A DNA stretch of 64,000 bases from an uncultured Pseudomonadota bacterium (GTDB lineage Bacteria > Pseudomonadota > Gammaproteobacteria > Methylococcales > Methylomonadaceae), in assembly GCA_903870545.1 (NCBI GenBank), contig CAIQDI010000028.1, positions 1-64,000 on the forward strand, given 5' to 3'. Within the stretch, counting starts at the first letter, position 1. Every line of letters starts with the position of its first letter. This document shows, piece after piece, positions 1 to 9,368 of the stretch. Made by a program: the position numbers and the translations under genes. Under the pieces are notes generated by a model. It saw only the letters and a program-made list of their open reading frames with translations, was not told where the DNA came from and did no database searches.

Positions 1-103
1 GACTGACTGACTGTCTGACTTTCCTTCTGACTGACAGACTGACTGACTGACTGACTGACTGACTGACTGACTGACTGACTGACTGACTGACTGACTGACT
101 GAC
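1..103. repeat. GACT tetranucleotide microsatellite
   Basis: Bases 37-103 are a perfect run of the 4-base unit GACT, almost 17 copies. Bases 1-36 are the same motif with interruptions. The array touches the left edge, so its full length is unknown. No coding region overlaps it. It could be a slippage-prone simple repeat or could mark an assembly end. Confidence 0.9.
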
Positions 104-432
104 AAAATAATTACGCCTTGAATTTAAATTAAAATCTACGAGAACCGTATCATATTTACATTACAAAAAAATTACATTTCTTGCATTGAAAAAATAAATC
201 AACGTCAATTTAAAATCGACATACCTTTGATTTGCACAAAAACTTCTTTGCCAATTTTTAGATTTAAAATGACGGCTGATTTGCGTGTAATATGCGCTAA
301 CAGTGATTGAGTAATGTGTTGCTATATTGGTGTAAAGTACGACTCAAGGAAAGCAATAGCGCAGTGTAATACAAGGCTAGCTGTGGTAATCTTACGCACC
401 AAATTTCACTATTTTTACTTTGATGGATAATT
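104..432. other. Intergenic region without a recognised gene
   Basis: This is an AT-rich stretch between the microsatellite and the hemerythrin gene. I see no convincing open reading frame, RNA gene or FNR-type palindrome. It presumably holds the promoter of the downstream gene, but no clear -35/-10 pair stands out. Confidence 0.5.
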
Positions 433-888
433 ATGGACAGTTTTGCAGATAATAACTTTTTCTGGCTCGACAAATACGCGATAGGTCAAGACACCATTGA
501 CAAACAGCATCAATACTTATTCGAATTGGCAAACATAATAGTCGATCCTTATAACGACCCGCAAACCACTTACCTCAATATTCAAGCGTTGTACGAGTAC
601 ACGCAGACGCATTTTAGAGATGAAGAATTGTTGATGGAACAGTGCGATTACCCCGATTATGAAAACCATAAGAAAGCACACAGGCAATTGATAGCAAAAC
701 TGAATACGGTTGGAAACGGGATTTTAACCGATGAAGCACCAAGAACGGTTGTTATACACTTTATGAAAGATTGGATTTTAACGCACATTCTCAGTGAAGA
801 TATGCGTTTCGGTAACTTTCTTAGAACATCCGCCAGTTTTACAGATTCTCTCCAAACCCAACAAGATTCTGCATCTACTAATTCATAA
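433..888 (+). CDS. Bacteriohemerythrin (oxygen-binding di-iron protein)
   Basis: This is a 151-residue single-domain cytoplasmic protein with no signal peptide or membrane segment. The iron ligands of the hemerythrin fold are visible in order: His26 in DKQH, His60 and Glu64 in HFRDEE, His79 and His83 in HKKAH, and His118 and Asp123 in HILSED. The family binds O2 reversibly at a non-heme di-iron centre and serves in oxygen storage, delivery or sensing in microaerophiles and methanotrophs. A Ser/Thr/Gln-rich tail of about 20 residues follows the domain. The gene is apparently monocistronic, 106 bases before msrA. The oxygen role matches the Aer-like receptor and heme d1 genes at the far end of the window. 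Confidence 0.9.
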   Translation: MDSFADNNFFWLDKYAIGQDTIDKQHQYLFELANIIVDPYNDPQTTYLNIQALYEYTQTHFRDEELLMEQCDYPDYENHKKAHRQLIAKLNTVGNGILTDEAPRTVVIHFMKDWILTHILSEDMRFGNFLRTSASFTDSLQTQQDSASTNS

Positions 889-994
889 GACAACGAAACA
901 CAAAACTTTTGAAAAAGTAGTCGTCAAGTTTTTACAAATAGTGTTGTGAACGAACGCTTACGCTATTGTTTGAATTCATTTTAAAAGAGAAATT

Positions 995-1555
995 ATGCAA
1001 CATTTTGTTAATGGACATCCAATCAAGCCACCTTTCCCAGAGGGATTACAACAAGTCGTTTTTGCATTGGGGTGTTTTTGGGGAGCTGAACGTAAATTTT
1101 GGCAACAAAAGGGTGTGTACAGCACGGCTGTGGGTTATATCGGTGGTGATACTGAAAATCCTACTTACGAAGAAGTCTGTACGGGTTTAACGGGTCATGC
1201 TGAAGCGGTTTTGGTGATTTACGACCTTGAAATTACTTTATTCTCAAATTTAATTGAACTCTTTTTTCAATCCCACAATCCCACCGAAGGTATGCGTCAA
1301 GGCAACGATATAGGCACTCAATATCGGTCTGGCATTTACACCTTCACCGACATACAACAAGACGTAGCTGAATTTGCCAAATGTGTTTATGACGATGCGT
1401 TGATGGAAGCGGGTTTTCCTCACATTACTACTGAGATATTACCTGCCACCCCGTTTTATTATGCGGAAGAATATCACCAACAATATCTAGCCAAAAACCC
1501 TAATGGTTATTGTGGTTTGGGCGGATTGGACGTGAAATATAACCGTGATAACTAA
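995..1555 (+). CDS. msrA: Peptide-methionine (S)-S-oxide reductase MsrA
   Basis: This 186-residue protein reduces methionine-S-sulfoxide in oxidised proteins with thioredoxin as electron donor. The catalytic signature GCFWGAE is present with Cys27 as the nucleophile, followed by the family's GYIGG, YEEVCTG and GHAEAV blocks. The C-terminal NGYCGLGG carries a likely resolving cysteine. The length is normal for a cytoplasmic MsrA without a fused MsrB. The ATG at 995 is preceded by a purine-rich AAAAGAGA. It stands between the hemerythrin and HIT genes on the same strand but with gaps of about 100 bases, so an operon is uncertain. Confidence 0.95.
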   Translation: MQHFVNGHPIKPPFPEGLQQVVFALGCFWGAERKFWQQKGVYSTAVGYIGGDTENPTYEEVCTGLTGHAEAVLVIYDLEITLFSNLIELFFQSHNPTEGMRQGNDIGTQYRSGIYTFTDIQQDVAEFAKCVYDDALMEAGFPHITTEILPATPFYYAEEYHQQYLAKNPNGYCGLGGLDVKYNRDN

Positions 1556-1682
1556 CAATATATTTGATGAAAAAACGCATGACCGACACGGATTACTTCA
1601 AAATATAAAATCACAATTAAAGCTAAATTGACACGCAGTCAGTCACTGTTGCTTTCCCACATTTTTGAGAAATATTTTTAAT

Positions 1683-2096
1683 ATGTCTAGTTTCCAACTT
1701 CATCCCCAATTACAACAAGATTGTTTTTCTATTGGAAAATTTGAATTGTGCCAAGTTTTGCTCGTGAACGACCATCAATTTCCGTGGTTTATTTTGGTGC
1801 CACAGCGAAATGATATTCGTGAAATTTATCAACTGAACGCCACCGATCAATTAACATTGATTCAAGAATCGAGTTATTTGGCAGAAAAATTAGCGAGCAT
1901 TTTCAATGCGGATAAATTGAATATCGCGGCAATTGGCAATGTCGTACCGCAATTGCATTGGCATCATGTGGTGCGTTATCAAACTGATAAAGCCTGGCCG
2001 GCACCGATATGGGGAAAATTTGCCGCTGTTCCTTACACAGAACAGCAGCGGAATGAACTTCTGGCGCGATTAACGCCACTGGAATTATTGCAATAA
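1683..2096 (+). CDS. HIT-family (histidine triad) hydrolase
   Basis: The protein has 137 residues from the ATG at 1683; a TTG six codons earlier (1665) is open but less likely. It has the HIT fold signature QLHWHHVVR near residue 100, a variant of His-x-His-x-His that binds the nucleotide alpha-phosphate. HIT proteins hydrolyse nucleotide phosphoramidates or dinucleoside polyphosphates; the substrate here cannot be told. There is no signal peptide. The 3' end overlaps the convergent FliL-like gene by 12 bases. Confidence 0.85.
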   Translation: MSSFQLHPQLQQDCFSIGKFELCQVLLVNDHQFPWFILVPQRNDIREIYQLNATDQLTLIQESSYLAEKLASIFNADKLNIAAIGNVVPQLHWHHVVRYQTDKAWPAPIWGKFAAVPYTEQQRNELLARLTPLELLQ

Positions 2097-2585
2097 AAAC
2101 TCAGTGAAAAAAGCGTCTTTAAAGCCTTCGCTTGGTAAATGGGTGTAATCTTTTTTCTTCACTTTTTTATGAGCTTCCACGACGGGAGCCGTAGCCTCCG
2201 CCACTTCTTCGGTTTCTTCTGCCCCTTCGGCTTTATCAATCGTTTTGTGAATCACGTCAATCGTTTCTTGTCGCAAGGCTTCCCGTTGTTCCATCGTTTG
2301 CAAGCTGTCCATTGAGCGGTCGCTAAACAACATAATCAATTCATGTTTTAGCGCAGGCATGTGTTTTTTAATAGCGATTGCCGTTGGCGCCCCTTCAATT
2401 AACAGCTGTAAGTTAATCGATAAGTATTTTCTTGGCTCCAATAAATTCACAACAAACTTAGGTGTAATTTCCATGTAAGAAGGCCCACTCACGTCACTTT
2501 TCGCTTCACCTTCCCCGCCCCCTTCTTCGGCAAGCGCGAAAGGAGACAGGAACAACAAGCTAAACAACAGAATAAATAAACGCAT
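2085..2585 (-). CDS. FliL-like secreted or membrane-anchored protein
   Basis: The protein has 166 residues. An N-terminal hydrophobic segment ending FALAEEGGG looks like a signal peptide or anchor. It is followed by a FliL-type core (YMEITPKFVVNLL, then YLSINLQLLIEG) and an acidic, Ala/Glu-rich stretch. FliL proteins sit in the periplasm next to flagellar stators, but no flagellar genes are in the window. The gene lies 56 bases downstream of gspD on the same strand with no obvious terminator between, so it may be co-transcribed with the secretion cluster. Its terminal 12 bases overlap the convergent HIT gene. The family assignment is fairly good; the function is unknown here. Confidence 0.7.
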   Translation of the reverse strand: MRLFILLFSLLFLSPFALAEEGGGEGEAKSDVSGPSYMEITPKFVVNLLEPRKYLSINLQLLIEGAPTAIAIKKHMPALKHELIMLFSDRSMDSLQTMEQREALRQETIDVIHKTIDKAEGAEETEEVAEATAPVVEAHKKVKKKDYTHLPSEGFKDAFFTEFLLQ

Positions 2586-2641
2586 AAATCACTCCAAATA
2601 GTTCAAAATTAACAGTTTTAGTATAAATCAAACAGTCACGT

Positions 2642-4807
2642 TTATCGCGGATTAACCGCGTTTTCGTCTTCGTAAATGCCGCTTAATTTACGTTTAAATT
2701 CGTCAGTAATCAATCCCGCATCCTGGCGACTTTTTACCACACGCGGTGTAATTAACACGACCAGTTCTATTTTATTATCATCTTTGGTTTTAGCACCAAA
2801 CAACGGCCCTAAAACAGGTATTTCGTACAACAACGGTATTCCCCCGCCGCCGTTCGTATTTTTGTCTTTAATTAAACCGCCCAGAACAATTGATTCGCCA
2901 CTTTGAACAACAATCGTACTGTCAATTTCGCGCGTTGAAATTCGGGGATTCACTTCACCACTTTTAATACTATCCGCGACATCTTCGACGCTTTGCGTCA
3001 CGTCCATTGTGACCAGACCGTTGGCATTGACACGCGGTTTTATTTTGAGTTTCACGCCGGTTTTACGTTGTTGATTTTGTGTTAAAGACGTAGTGCCAGC
3101 ACCGCCTATTCCGCCGGTCACCCCTGCAATCCCAACGGTTCCTGTTGATAATGAAATTTCATCACCCACCTGAATACTGGCTTCCTGATTATTTAACACC
3201 ATTAACGACGGCGATGAAATGACATTGACGTTATTATTACTGGCTTGAGCGTTTAAAACAGCACCAATGTCATCGGATTTACTCAAAAAAGAATAACCAA
3301 ATCCCCCTTTCGCAACACTTGATGCAGCACTTGCTACCGTTTCTGTTGATAACACGCCTAATCCATTGCTATTAACAGAGTTGGTACCGCCATTATTGTG
3401 ATTAAAATACCATTGAAGACCGTATTTCAACGAGTCCGTCAACGTCACTTCCACAATCGTAGCATCGACTAAAACCTGCAATGGCATTACATCCAATTGG
3501 TTGATAATCGGGCGAATGACTTCGTATTCTTGCGCGGTCGCCACGATGATTAAGGTGTTATTCGCTTCGTCGGCAATAATTCGCACGTCGCCCACGTTCG
3601 ACACTTTCGCATCGCCCGTTCCGCCAGTGCCAGAACGAGTTGTGGTGGTTTTTTTCACATCCGTTTTACTGGTGGTTTTATTGGTCAATTCACCGGCTTT
3701 TTTACCGCTGGCGAGTTGCGGCGATTTATCGCGTTTTGACGAACCGCTACCATTTCCAAAAATATCGTTCAATGTATTCGCCAATTCCACCGCATCGACG
3801 TGTTGCACTTTATAAACATTAACACCACCGCCCGTGGTCGAATTTGCTCTATCCAAACGCATCACCCATTGTTCAATATCTTTTAAATAACGCGCTTGGT
3901 GGGTAATCGCGAGAATGGCGTTCATGCGTTCAATCGGCATAAAACGAAAAAATTCGCCTTCGTCACCTTTGGCTTTTTTATAAAAAACTTCGTCCAATTC
4001 TTTAATCAACGTTTCAGCATCGACGTGCGCCAGCGGAAATAACGCAAACGAACGCCCTTTTAACACATCAATATCAAACGTATTCACCATGTCTACGATT
4101 CGTGCTAATTCATCCGCCGCGCCAGAAACGACTAATAAATTACGGCGATTATCGACACTCAATAACGTTTTTTCATGCAGCAACGGTTTAATCAAATCCG
4201 CGATATTATCGACGGCAACATTTTTCACCGGAATGACACGCACTTGATAACCAGATTTTCCATTGTGTCCAGACGAAAAATTCGCGCTGTATAACGCTTC
4301 GTTCAATGGTTCAATGTGATAAATATCGCCATCTTTGACCAACGCCGCATTATTCATGCTTAACACCATTTCCAACGTCGGCAATAATTCTTCTTTGCTC
4401 AAAGCGTGCGTGGTTTGCAGCGTGACTTTTCCCACCACTTTCGGGCTGAGAACGTAGTTTTGTCCCAAAATATCGCTCAAGACTACTTTCGCCACTTCGC
4501 CTAAATCCGCTTCGTCAAAATTCAAACTAAATTCACCTTTGCCTTTTTTTCCCGTCGCATTTTGTGCGGCTTGTTCGGTCGCCGCTGGCAACGCCGTCGC
4601 GTAATCGGTGCTGGGATATAACTCACTTTTGGGTTTAGGTGTGTCATTCGACGCAGCTTTATTTTGCGCTGGCGGAATCGGTTCAATTGCCGTGGATGGA
4701 TTCAACGGTAATTTTGATCGTTGCGTGGTCAATAATTCACAGCTGGATAACATCAAACAAGTGAAAATGGCAGTGGCTAGAACGGTTAGTTTTGGAGTTG
4801 AGTTCAT
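2642..4807 (-). CDS. gspD: Type II secretion secretin GspD (lipoprotein)
   Basis: This 721-residue protein forms the outer-membrane gated channel of the type II secretion system. A lipoprotein signal ends at LSSC with Cys23 as the lipidated residue, which may make it self-piloting, since no pilotin gene is nearby. An N0 domain begins around residue 90 (FSLNFDEADL). N1-N3 domains follow, interrupted by a low-complexity Gly/Ser/Thr/Lys-rich loop near residues 350-405. The C-terminal secretin domain contains VLGGLIKD and IPVLGPLFG and ends with LVVLITPRVV. It is the last gsp gene of the cluster, 24 bases after the GspC-like gene. The length is slightly above the usual 650-710. Confidence 0.95.
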   Translation of the reverse strand: MNSTPKLTVLATAIFTCLMLSSCELLTTQRSKLPLNPSTAIEPIPPAQNKAASNDTPKPKSELYPSTDYATALPAATEQAAQNATGKKGKGEFSLNFDEADLGEVAKVVLSDILGQNYVLSPKVVGKVTLQTTHALSKEELLPTLEMVLSMNNAALVKDGDIYHIEPLNEALYSANFSSGHNGKSGYQVRVIPVKNVAVDNIADLIKPLLHEKTLLSVDNRRNLLVVSGAADELARIVDMVNTFDIDVLKGRSFALFPLAHVDAETLIKELDEVFYKKAKGDEGEFFRFMPIERMNAILAITHQARYLKDIEQWVMRLDRANSTTGGGVNVYKVQHVDAVELANTLNDIFGNGSGSSKRDKSPQLASGKKAGELTNKTTSKTDVKKTTTTRSGTGGTGDAKVSNVGDVRIIADEANNTLIIVATAQEYEVIRPIINQLDVMPLQVLVDATIVEVTLTDSLKYGLQWYFNHNNGGTNSVNSNGLGVLSTETVASAASSVAKGGFGYSFLSKSDDIGAVLNAQASNNNVNVISSPSLMVLNNQEASIQVGDEISLSTGTVGIAGVTGGIGGAGTTSLTQNQQRKTGVKLKIKPRVNANGLVTMDVTQSVEDVADSIKSGEVNPRISTREIDSTIVVQSGESIVLGGLIKDKNTNGGGGIPLLYEIPVLGPLFGAKTKDDNKIELVVLITPRVVKSRQDAGLITDEFKRKLSGIYEDENAVNPR

Positions 4808-4831
4808 GTGTCTTTAGGTATTTTTTAGCAT

Positions 4832-5518
4832 TTATGGATTTTCAGGGTTCACGTCTTCTACCGTGGCTGATTCTGTTTCGATATTTTGTGGCGCATTTTG
4901 CACGGCTTCAGGCGGTGTATTATTTAACTGCATTTCTTGTGCAGTTGTTACAGGAACAGGTTTTTGTGGTGGTGGCGGCGCAGCACGATTATTGGCAGTC
5001 ATCGCCACGGGAATAGGCAATTTCGGTTTCATTTTGCGTAATGGCAACGTTTTGATTTCGCCCGATTGCATCAATACCACATGATCGGTGTGAATTTCGC
5101 TCACTTTCCAACCGTCTAATTCTTCGTTATATTTTATTTTACGATGATTATCCTTTTCCACTTTCGCGTTCGTGCGACTAAAGAACGCCGTTACCCCTTT
5201 TGGTGAAGTGAAAATACCGGTCAATTCCCAGACAAACACATCAACTTTTTTCACCGCTGCCACCGGCACGCTTTCTGGCACCGGTTCATTTACGGGTTTG
5301 CGCCCTTTGATAAACAACGGACGCTCGACTAAATCGCTGTAACTGTCTTCGCTGGGTTCGGTCAAATCAAAACTCGGCGGCGGTTCGTCAGACTCAGAAT
5401 TTAGAATTTGCGCGGGTGTTGCCGCTGGAATTTCGGTCGCTGACATCCATTCCACCGCTAATACGCCCACAAATAACGTGTTCAGCGCAATCAAAACAAA
5501 AAGTGTCGGACGATTCAT
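4832..5518 (-). CDS. Type II secretion inner-membrane protein, XpsN/GspC-like
   Basis: The protein has 228 residues, with one N-terminal transmembrane helix (about residues 5-24), a proline/acidic linker, a compact beta domain (VWELTGIF to LPLRKMKP, about residues 97-165) resembling the homology region of GspC/PilP, and a Pro/Gln-rich tail. Its place between gspM and gspD matches xpsN in the Xanthomonas xps cluster, where XpsN takes the GspC role of linking the inner-membrane platform to the secretin. The ATG overlaps the gspM stop codon (ATGA), which suggests translational coupling. No PDZ domain is visible. Confidence 0.75.
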   Translation of the reverse strand: MNRPTLFVLIALNTLFVGVLAVEWMSATEIPAATPAQILNSESDEPPPSFDLTEPSEDSYSDLVERPLFIKGRKPVNEPVPESVPVAAVKKVDVFVWELTGIFTSPKGVTAFFSRTNAKVEKDNHRKIKYNEELDGWKVSEIHTDHVVLMQSGEIKTLPLRKMKPKLPIPVAMTANNRAAPPPPQKPVPVTTAQEMQLNNTPPEAVQNAPQNIETESATVEDVNPENP

Positions 5519-6099
5519 GCGGCGGGTTTTTTCATAAAACTAATGGCTTGGAAATTCACGCTCAATTCATTACTGGGGTCAATTTGATGGGTGACTTTAT
5601 TTCGCACACCGCGCATCGGGCGAATGTCGATTTGTTCAACTACCACCAGCGGCGTAGCGGTTTCAATTTTGTGCAACACGGCGCGTAACACTTCGCTATT
5701 TCCCGTCATGCGAACGTTAATCGGAATACGATTGAAATTATTTTTCGTCACCACCGGCAAACCTTGCGTGCTGCTCAATTGTCCGCCCGCTTCCACAATC
5801 GCTTGTTTAATCATTTCCTGTAATTCTGCCGACGCTAACGCGCTGGTGTTTTGGGTGCTTAAATAATTTTCGTCGGCAAATTGTGCTTTCAGCGATTCCA
5901 TTTCGTCAATTACGCTTTGTTTACGCGCCAAAATTCGCTCATATTGTTCAAGGCGAAAACCCAGCGTATTTCGTTCGTCATGCAACGCCAAACCCTGATT
6001 GATTAACGGCAAAATAATAATGAAACTTATAAAACTCATTACCACTAACAGTAAGCCCACCGCGAGCCATCGCTCATTTTGATTATTCTTCAGTACCAT
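5515..6099 (-). CDS. gspM: Type II secretion protein GspM
   Basis: The protein has 194 residues: a short cytoplasmic N-terminus, a transmembrane helix (about residues 13-33), a coiled-coil segment and a small alpha/beta domain with the pattern PINVRMTGNSEVLRAVLHKIE typical of GspM/PilO-type ferredoxin-like folds. GspM partners GspL in the inner-membrane platform. The gene overlaps gspL by 17 bases and the next gene by 4. It is closest to the XpsM-like (b) form. The assignment rests on fold pattern plus position. Confidence 0.85.
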   Translation of the reverse strand: MVLKNNQNERWLAVGLLLVVMSFISFIIILPLINQGLALHDERNTLGFRLEQYERILARKQSVIDEMESLKAQFADENYLSTQNTSALASAELQEMIKQAIVEAGGQLSSTQGLPVVTKNNFNRIPINVRMTGNSEVLRAVLHKIETATPLVVVEQIDIRPMRGVRNKVTHQIDPSNELSVNFQAISFMKKPAA

Positions 6100-7330
6100 T
6101 TTCAGTCGCCACTTCTTCGGTTGTCGAGATTTCAGGATTTAGGTTTTCAACTGTCGTTTCTGTTGGCGTGTCGTGGTTCGATTCGCTGACTGGTGCGGCA
6201 GTTTTTTCCGTGGTCGCGTCACTGTTTTCAGTCGTTATATTTGCTGGTTTAGTGATTTCAGCCGAAATTTGAAACCGTTCCATGCCGCTGGCTTTGTCTT
6301 GTGTCACCGGCGAGGCAAAATTGGCTTTGGCAAAATACTCGGACGCTTCTAAATCAGCAAGCAAAATAGATGCCGTCGGGGATTCACCTTGCAATTGCAA
6401 TTGTCCTTCGCTGTATTGCAAATACGCCAGCCAACTGTCGTCTTTCATTAACCGACTGATTTCGTTGAGAATGGCGATAACGTTGGGCGTGGCGATTTTT
6501 TCGTTAATGAGCAACTGATTTTCCTCGCGCAACGTATCCATATCCGCTTGCAACGTTTTGACCGCTTTCACCTCTTTGTCGATTTTAGCGATTTTGGTTT
6601 GCAAAACTTCCACCGCCTGATATTCCAACCACACCGGCAACGCCAAACTGCTTACGCTCAACATCGCCAATAACGTCAATAATCCAGCAATAATGCGGCG
6701 TGGTGTGTTGGCAATTTTCGGCTGCAAATGGGCGGGCAAAAGATTATAAGTCGAATGCAATTGCTGCAAATCATTCGGGCAATTTTCAACATCGACATAG
6801 TGCAAAGACATTCCCAACGTTTTGCAATCGGCATAAAGCGTTTCCAGTAACGGACGGGGCGCGAGTAATAATTGAACAATCAGTTGCGCGGCTTCGGTAT
6901 CGATACGTTCAACGCGCGTGGCAAAATAAACTTGATCCGCTTTAAATGGACTGTAACGATCCAATTCATAACTGACAACTTGCGACACATTGGCTTGTGC
7001 GGCAAGTGGTAAATTTAACGTTTTGTTCAGAGCCTGGTGATGAGATAAACGCAAAATGAACATCGCATTTTTAAAACGGTCGTTGAGAATTAAATTTTTA
7101 ACGGTTTCTGCGCCCGAAATATCACGCGCCACCGTCGTCATAAATTCCTGTTGCCCGTTAATTTCATAATTTAATTCAAATTGTTCATCTTTTGAACGAA
7201 CAATAATGGCACCGCGTGGCGCGTGGAAAAATTGGCGAATTTTCGCAGGAATTAAAAATGCTAATTCCCGTCCCCACCAACGCAGAAATGGTTTCAGTTC
7301 GATTTTAACGTTTTTATTTAGGTTCAACAT
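6083..7330 (-). CDS. gspL: Type II secretion protein GspL (actin-like plus PilN-like)
   Basis: The protein has 415 residues from the ATG at 7330; a TTG four codons upstream (7342) is also open. The cytoplasmic N-terminal half is a PilM/GspL-like domain (GAIIVRSKDEQFEL, later SYELDRYSPF). A transmembrane helix follows (about residues 215-235) and a PilN-like periplasmic segment (LNEISRLMKDDSWLAYLQYSEG). The last 65 residues are a Thr/Glu-rich disordered tail, longer than usual. GspL recruits the GspE ATPase to the membrane. It overlaps gspK upstream and gspM downstream. Confidence 0.85.
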   Translation of the reverse strand: MLNLNKNVKIELKPFLRWWGRELAFLIPAKIRQFFHAPRGAIIVRSKDEQFELNYEINGQQEFMTTVARDISGAETVKNLILNDRFKNAMFILRLSHHQALNKTLNLPLAAQANVSQVVSYELDRYSPFKADQVYFATRVERIDTEAAQLIVQLLLAPRPLLETLYADCKTLGMSLHYVDVENCPNDLQQLHSTYNLLPAHLQPKIANTPRRIIAGLLTLLAMLSVSSLALPVWLEYQAVEVLQTKIAKIDKEVKAVKTLQADMDTLREENQLLINEKIATPNVIAILNEISRLMKDDSWLAYLQYSEGQLQLQGESPTASILLADLEASEYFAKANFASPVTQDKASGMERFQISAEITKPANITTENSDATTEKTAAPVSESNHDTPTETTVENLNPEISTTEEVATENGTEE

Positions 7331-8297
7331 AATGGGCAACAAGTAAGGTATTCATAGTTTCAGAAAAAAGTGAAGGCGCGTCGGTTTGATTTTGCCACGT
7401 TAAAATTTGAAAAGGTAAATTGTTTGCGCCGTCGATTTTTTCCATGACCACTTGAACAGCGGCTCGCGCGTCATTCTCTAAAATCGCTTCGACCACCACC
7501 GTCACCACTGAAATTTCTGGTGCAACTTCCGCTTCCGTCGTGGCTTCAACATCTTGCGACATCGCTTGCGTAGCGTTTTCAATGCGCGGTAATTTTGGCG
7601 GCGGCGCGTGATTCAAAATCGCTTGCTGCCGCGCTAGAAAATACGCATCCAATAAATTTGTATCGATTTCTGGCAATATATTCAACACGTCGCGAGTCGC
7701 TAAATTAAATTCCACCTCGGTTTGTCCCGCCGCATAAACGGTGAAAATCGGTTGCATCCACGCAAACACATTCATGGTCATGCCGCGCACCATTTGCAAC
7801 TCTTCCAACGACCGAAACGGTTTATTGCGTGGCGCGTAATTCAATTTGGCGGTGTGATATTCGGGTTTTTCAGCTCCAAAAGGACGCGTATTTTCATCAT
7901 CGTCGCGCCAATCCAAAATTGCATTTTCTAACTCAATTTGCGCCTTTGTTTCGAGTGGCGCGTGCAAAAATACTTGATGCAAAAACGGCGCGGTCACGCT
8001 GTTAATATCGATTTTTCCCGTTTCAGAAAGCAACCGAATTCGCATTGTGGCATTTTCCGTTTCGATTTCGTAAATGCTCCCGTCCACGCGCCACCGTTTA
8101 GTTTCGTCTTCGTGCAACATCATCGCTTGCGCCAACGCAATTCCGGCTTGCGCTTGAGCATTCGCTTCCGCGTTCGCTTTAATCGTCATCACGCCCGCCG
8201 ATTCACGCCGCATGGTTTTGGTAAAACTGCCCGCCATCAACATTAAAATACTCAACACCCACAACACCAAAATCAGCGCAACGCCGCGTTGTTTCAT
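7314..8297 (-). CDS. gspK: Type II secretion minor pseudopilin GspK
   Basis: The protein has 327 residues with a prepilin leader KQRG followed by VALILVLWVLSIL. As in known GspK proteins, the conserved Glu at +5 is absent (Leu instead), consistent with its role as the tip of the pseudopilus. The helix-hairpin-helix-like domains are visible in IDINSVT and RSLEELQMVRGM. An Ala/Glu/Val-rich insertion lies at about residues 240-275. The ATG overlaps the end of gspJ by 4 bases. It acts with GspI and GspJ as the tip complex. Confidence 0.9.
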   Translation of the reverse strand: MKQRGVALILVLWVLSILMLMAGSFTKTMRRESAGVMTIKANAEANAQAQAGIALAQAMMLHEDETKRWRVDGSIYEIETENATMRIRLLSETGKIDINSVTAPFLHQVFLHAPLETKAQIELENAILDWRDDDENTRPFGAEKPEYHTAKLNYAPRNKPFRSLEELQMVRGMTMNVFAWMQPIFTVYAAGQTEVEFNLATRDVLNILPEIDTNLLDAYFLARQQAILNHAPPPKLPRIENATQAMSQDVEATTEAEVAPEISVVTVVVEAILENDARAAVQVVMEKIDGANNLPFQILTWQNQTDAPSLFSETMNTLLVAHYVEPK

Positions 8298-8962
8298 TGG
8301 GCAACATCCTCAACATCTTCGGTCGGCACGCTTTCTAAATCGGCGTTGCTGTAGCTACTATCGACATTGAGCGCGACAATCATTTCAGGCAAATAACGTC
8401 CGTCGTCGAGTTCGAGCAAAATTCTGACTAATCGCGGTTGCTGTTCTTTGTTGAGCCATTCGTTGTGCCACATAAATTCGCCGGTTTCATCATTCAAACC
8501 AAAATAGGCTAATTCAAAATTCTGCACGCCGCGCACTAATTCCACGTCGTCCTGAAACCATTCCGCGCCTTCCGCTAATGGAAAAAAAGGTGTGAGCGTG
8601 ACGCTGATAAAACGTTGTTTGTCTTTTTCTTTCAGTTCTAACAAAAACAATTGCAAACCGGCGCGTTCAGCACTGGCTGGAAAGGCAGCGACAAATTGCA
8701 GCGTTTCTTTTTTACCTTGAAATGAAAAGACGCGATCTTTTTCGGGATTAAAATCGTTCCATTGCGGCGTAGCGTGGGCGAGATGATGATTAAAAAACTG
8801 TTGCACGACGGCGATTTCGTTCACGTCCGTAATTTTCTTTTCGCCTTGTTCCCAACTTTTCGCGCCAATCGTCAAACTGCTAAACAATAAAACCACCATC
8901 AAACTCAATAATGTCATCCCAATCAGCACTTCAATGAGCGTAAAACCGTGCGATTTATTCAA
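8294..8962 (-). CDS. gspJ: Type II secretion minor pseudopilin GspJ
   Basis: The protein has 222 residues. The prepilin signal is very short (NKSHG before FTLIEVLIG) with Glu at +5, followed by a hydrophobic helix and a beta-rich globular domain. The only initiator available is TTG at 8962, because an in-frame stop lies six codons upstream and no ATG intervenes. Initiation is probably coupled to translation of gspI, which it overlaps by 8 bases. GspJ joins GspI and GspK at the pseudopilus tip. Confidence 0.9.
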   Translation of the reverse strand: MNKSHGFTLIEVLIGMTLLSLMVVLLFSSLTIGAKSWEQGEKKITDVNEIAVVQQFFNHHLAHATPQWNDFNPEKDRVFSFQGKKETLQFVAAFPASAERAGLQLFLLELKEKDKQRFISVTLTPFFPLAEGAEWFQDDVELVRGVQNFELAYFGLNDETGEFMWHNEWLNKEQQPRLVRILLELDDGRYLPEMIVALNVDSSYSNADLESVPTEDVEDVAQ

Positions 8963-9368
8963 CTTTTGCCGCCAACTTCATGGTGCTTAATTCCAAAACT
9001 CGGTCGTCGGTTTTATCGTCATCGCCCCACCAAACCTGCACATTCACGTTAAATAAATCAACCGGCAAACCGCGCAAATCTAATTCTGGCGACACAAATG
9101 TTTGCGGATTAACGCGCACGCGCCAATGATAAAATTCGTTTTCCACGCCAATATTTTCGCTGATTTTTAACGGCGTTTCCACGCCCGTTTTCGCCATTAA
9201 ATTCGACGCAATTTGGGCGGCGGTAGTGTAATTGTCGGCAACTTGCGCGGTGATGATTCCGCTCGAAAATATTTTTAATAAAATGCCCAACGACACTGCC
9301 AAAATCGAAAACGAAATCAGCATTTCCAATAACGAAAAACCGCGTTGTTTATTCGGCGAGCGTGACAT
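8955..9368 (-). CDS. gspI: Type II secretion minor pseudopilin GspI
   Basis: The protein has 137 residues. The prepilin peptidase site is QRG before FSLLEMLISFSIL, with Glu at +5 and a hydrophobic stalk helix. The remainder is a small alpha/beta head that matches the family length of about 120-135. Its ATG overlaps the end of gspH by 20 bases, in keeping with the tight packing of this cluster. GspI nucleates the tip complex with GspJ and GspK. Confidence 0.9.
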   Translation of the reverse strand: MSRSPNKQRGFSLLEMLISFSILAVSLGILLKIFSSGIITAQVADNYTTAAQIASNLMAKTGVETPLKISENIGVENEFYHWRVRVNPQTFVSPELDLRGLPVDLFNVNVQVWWGDDDKTDDRVLELSTMKLAAKVE

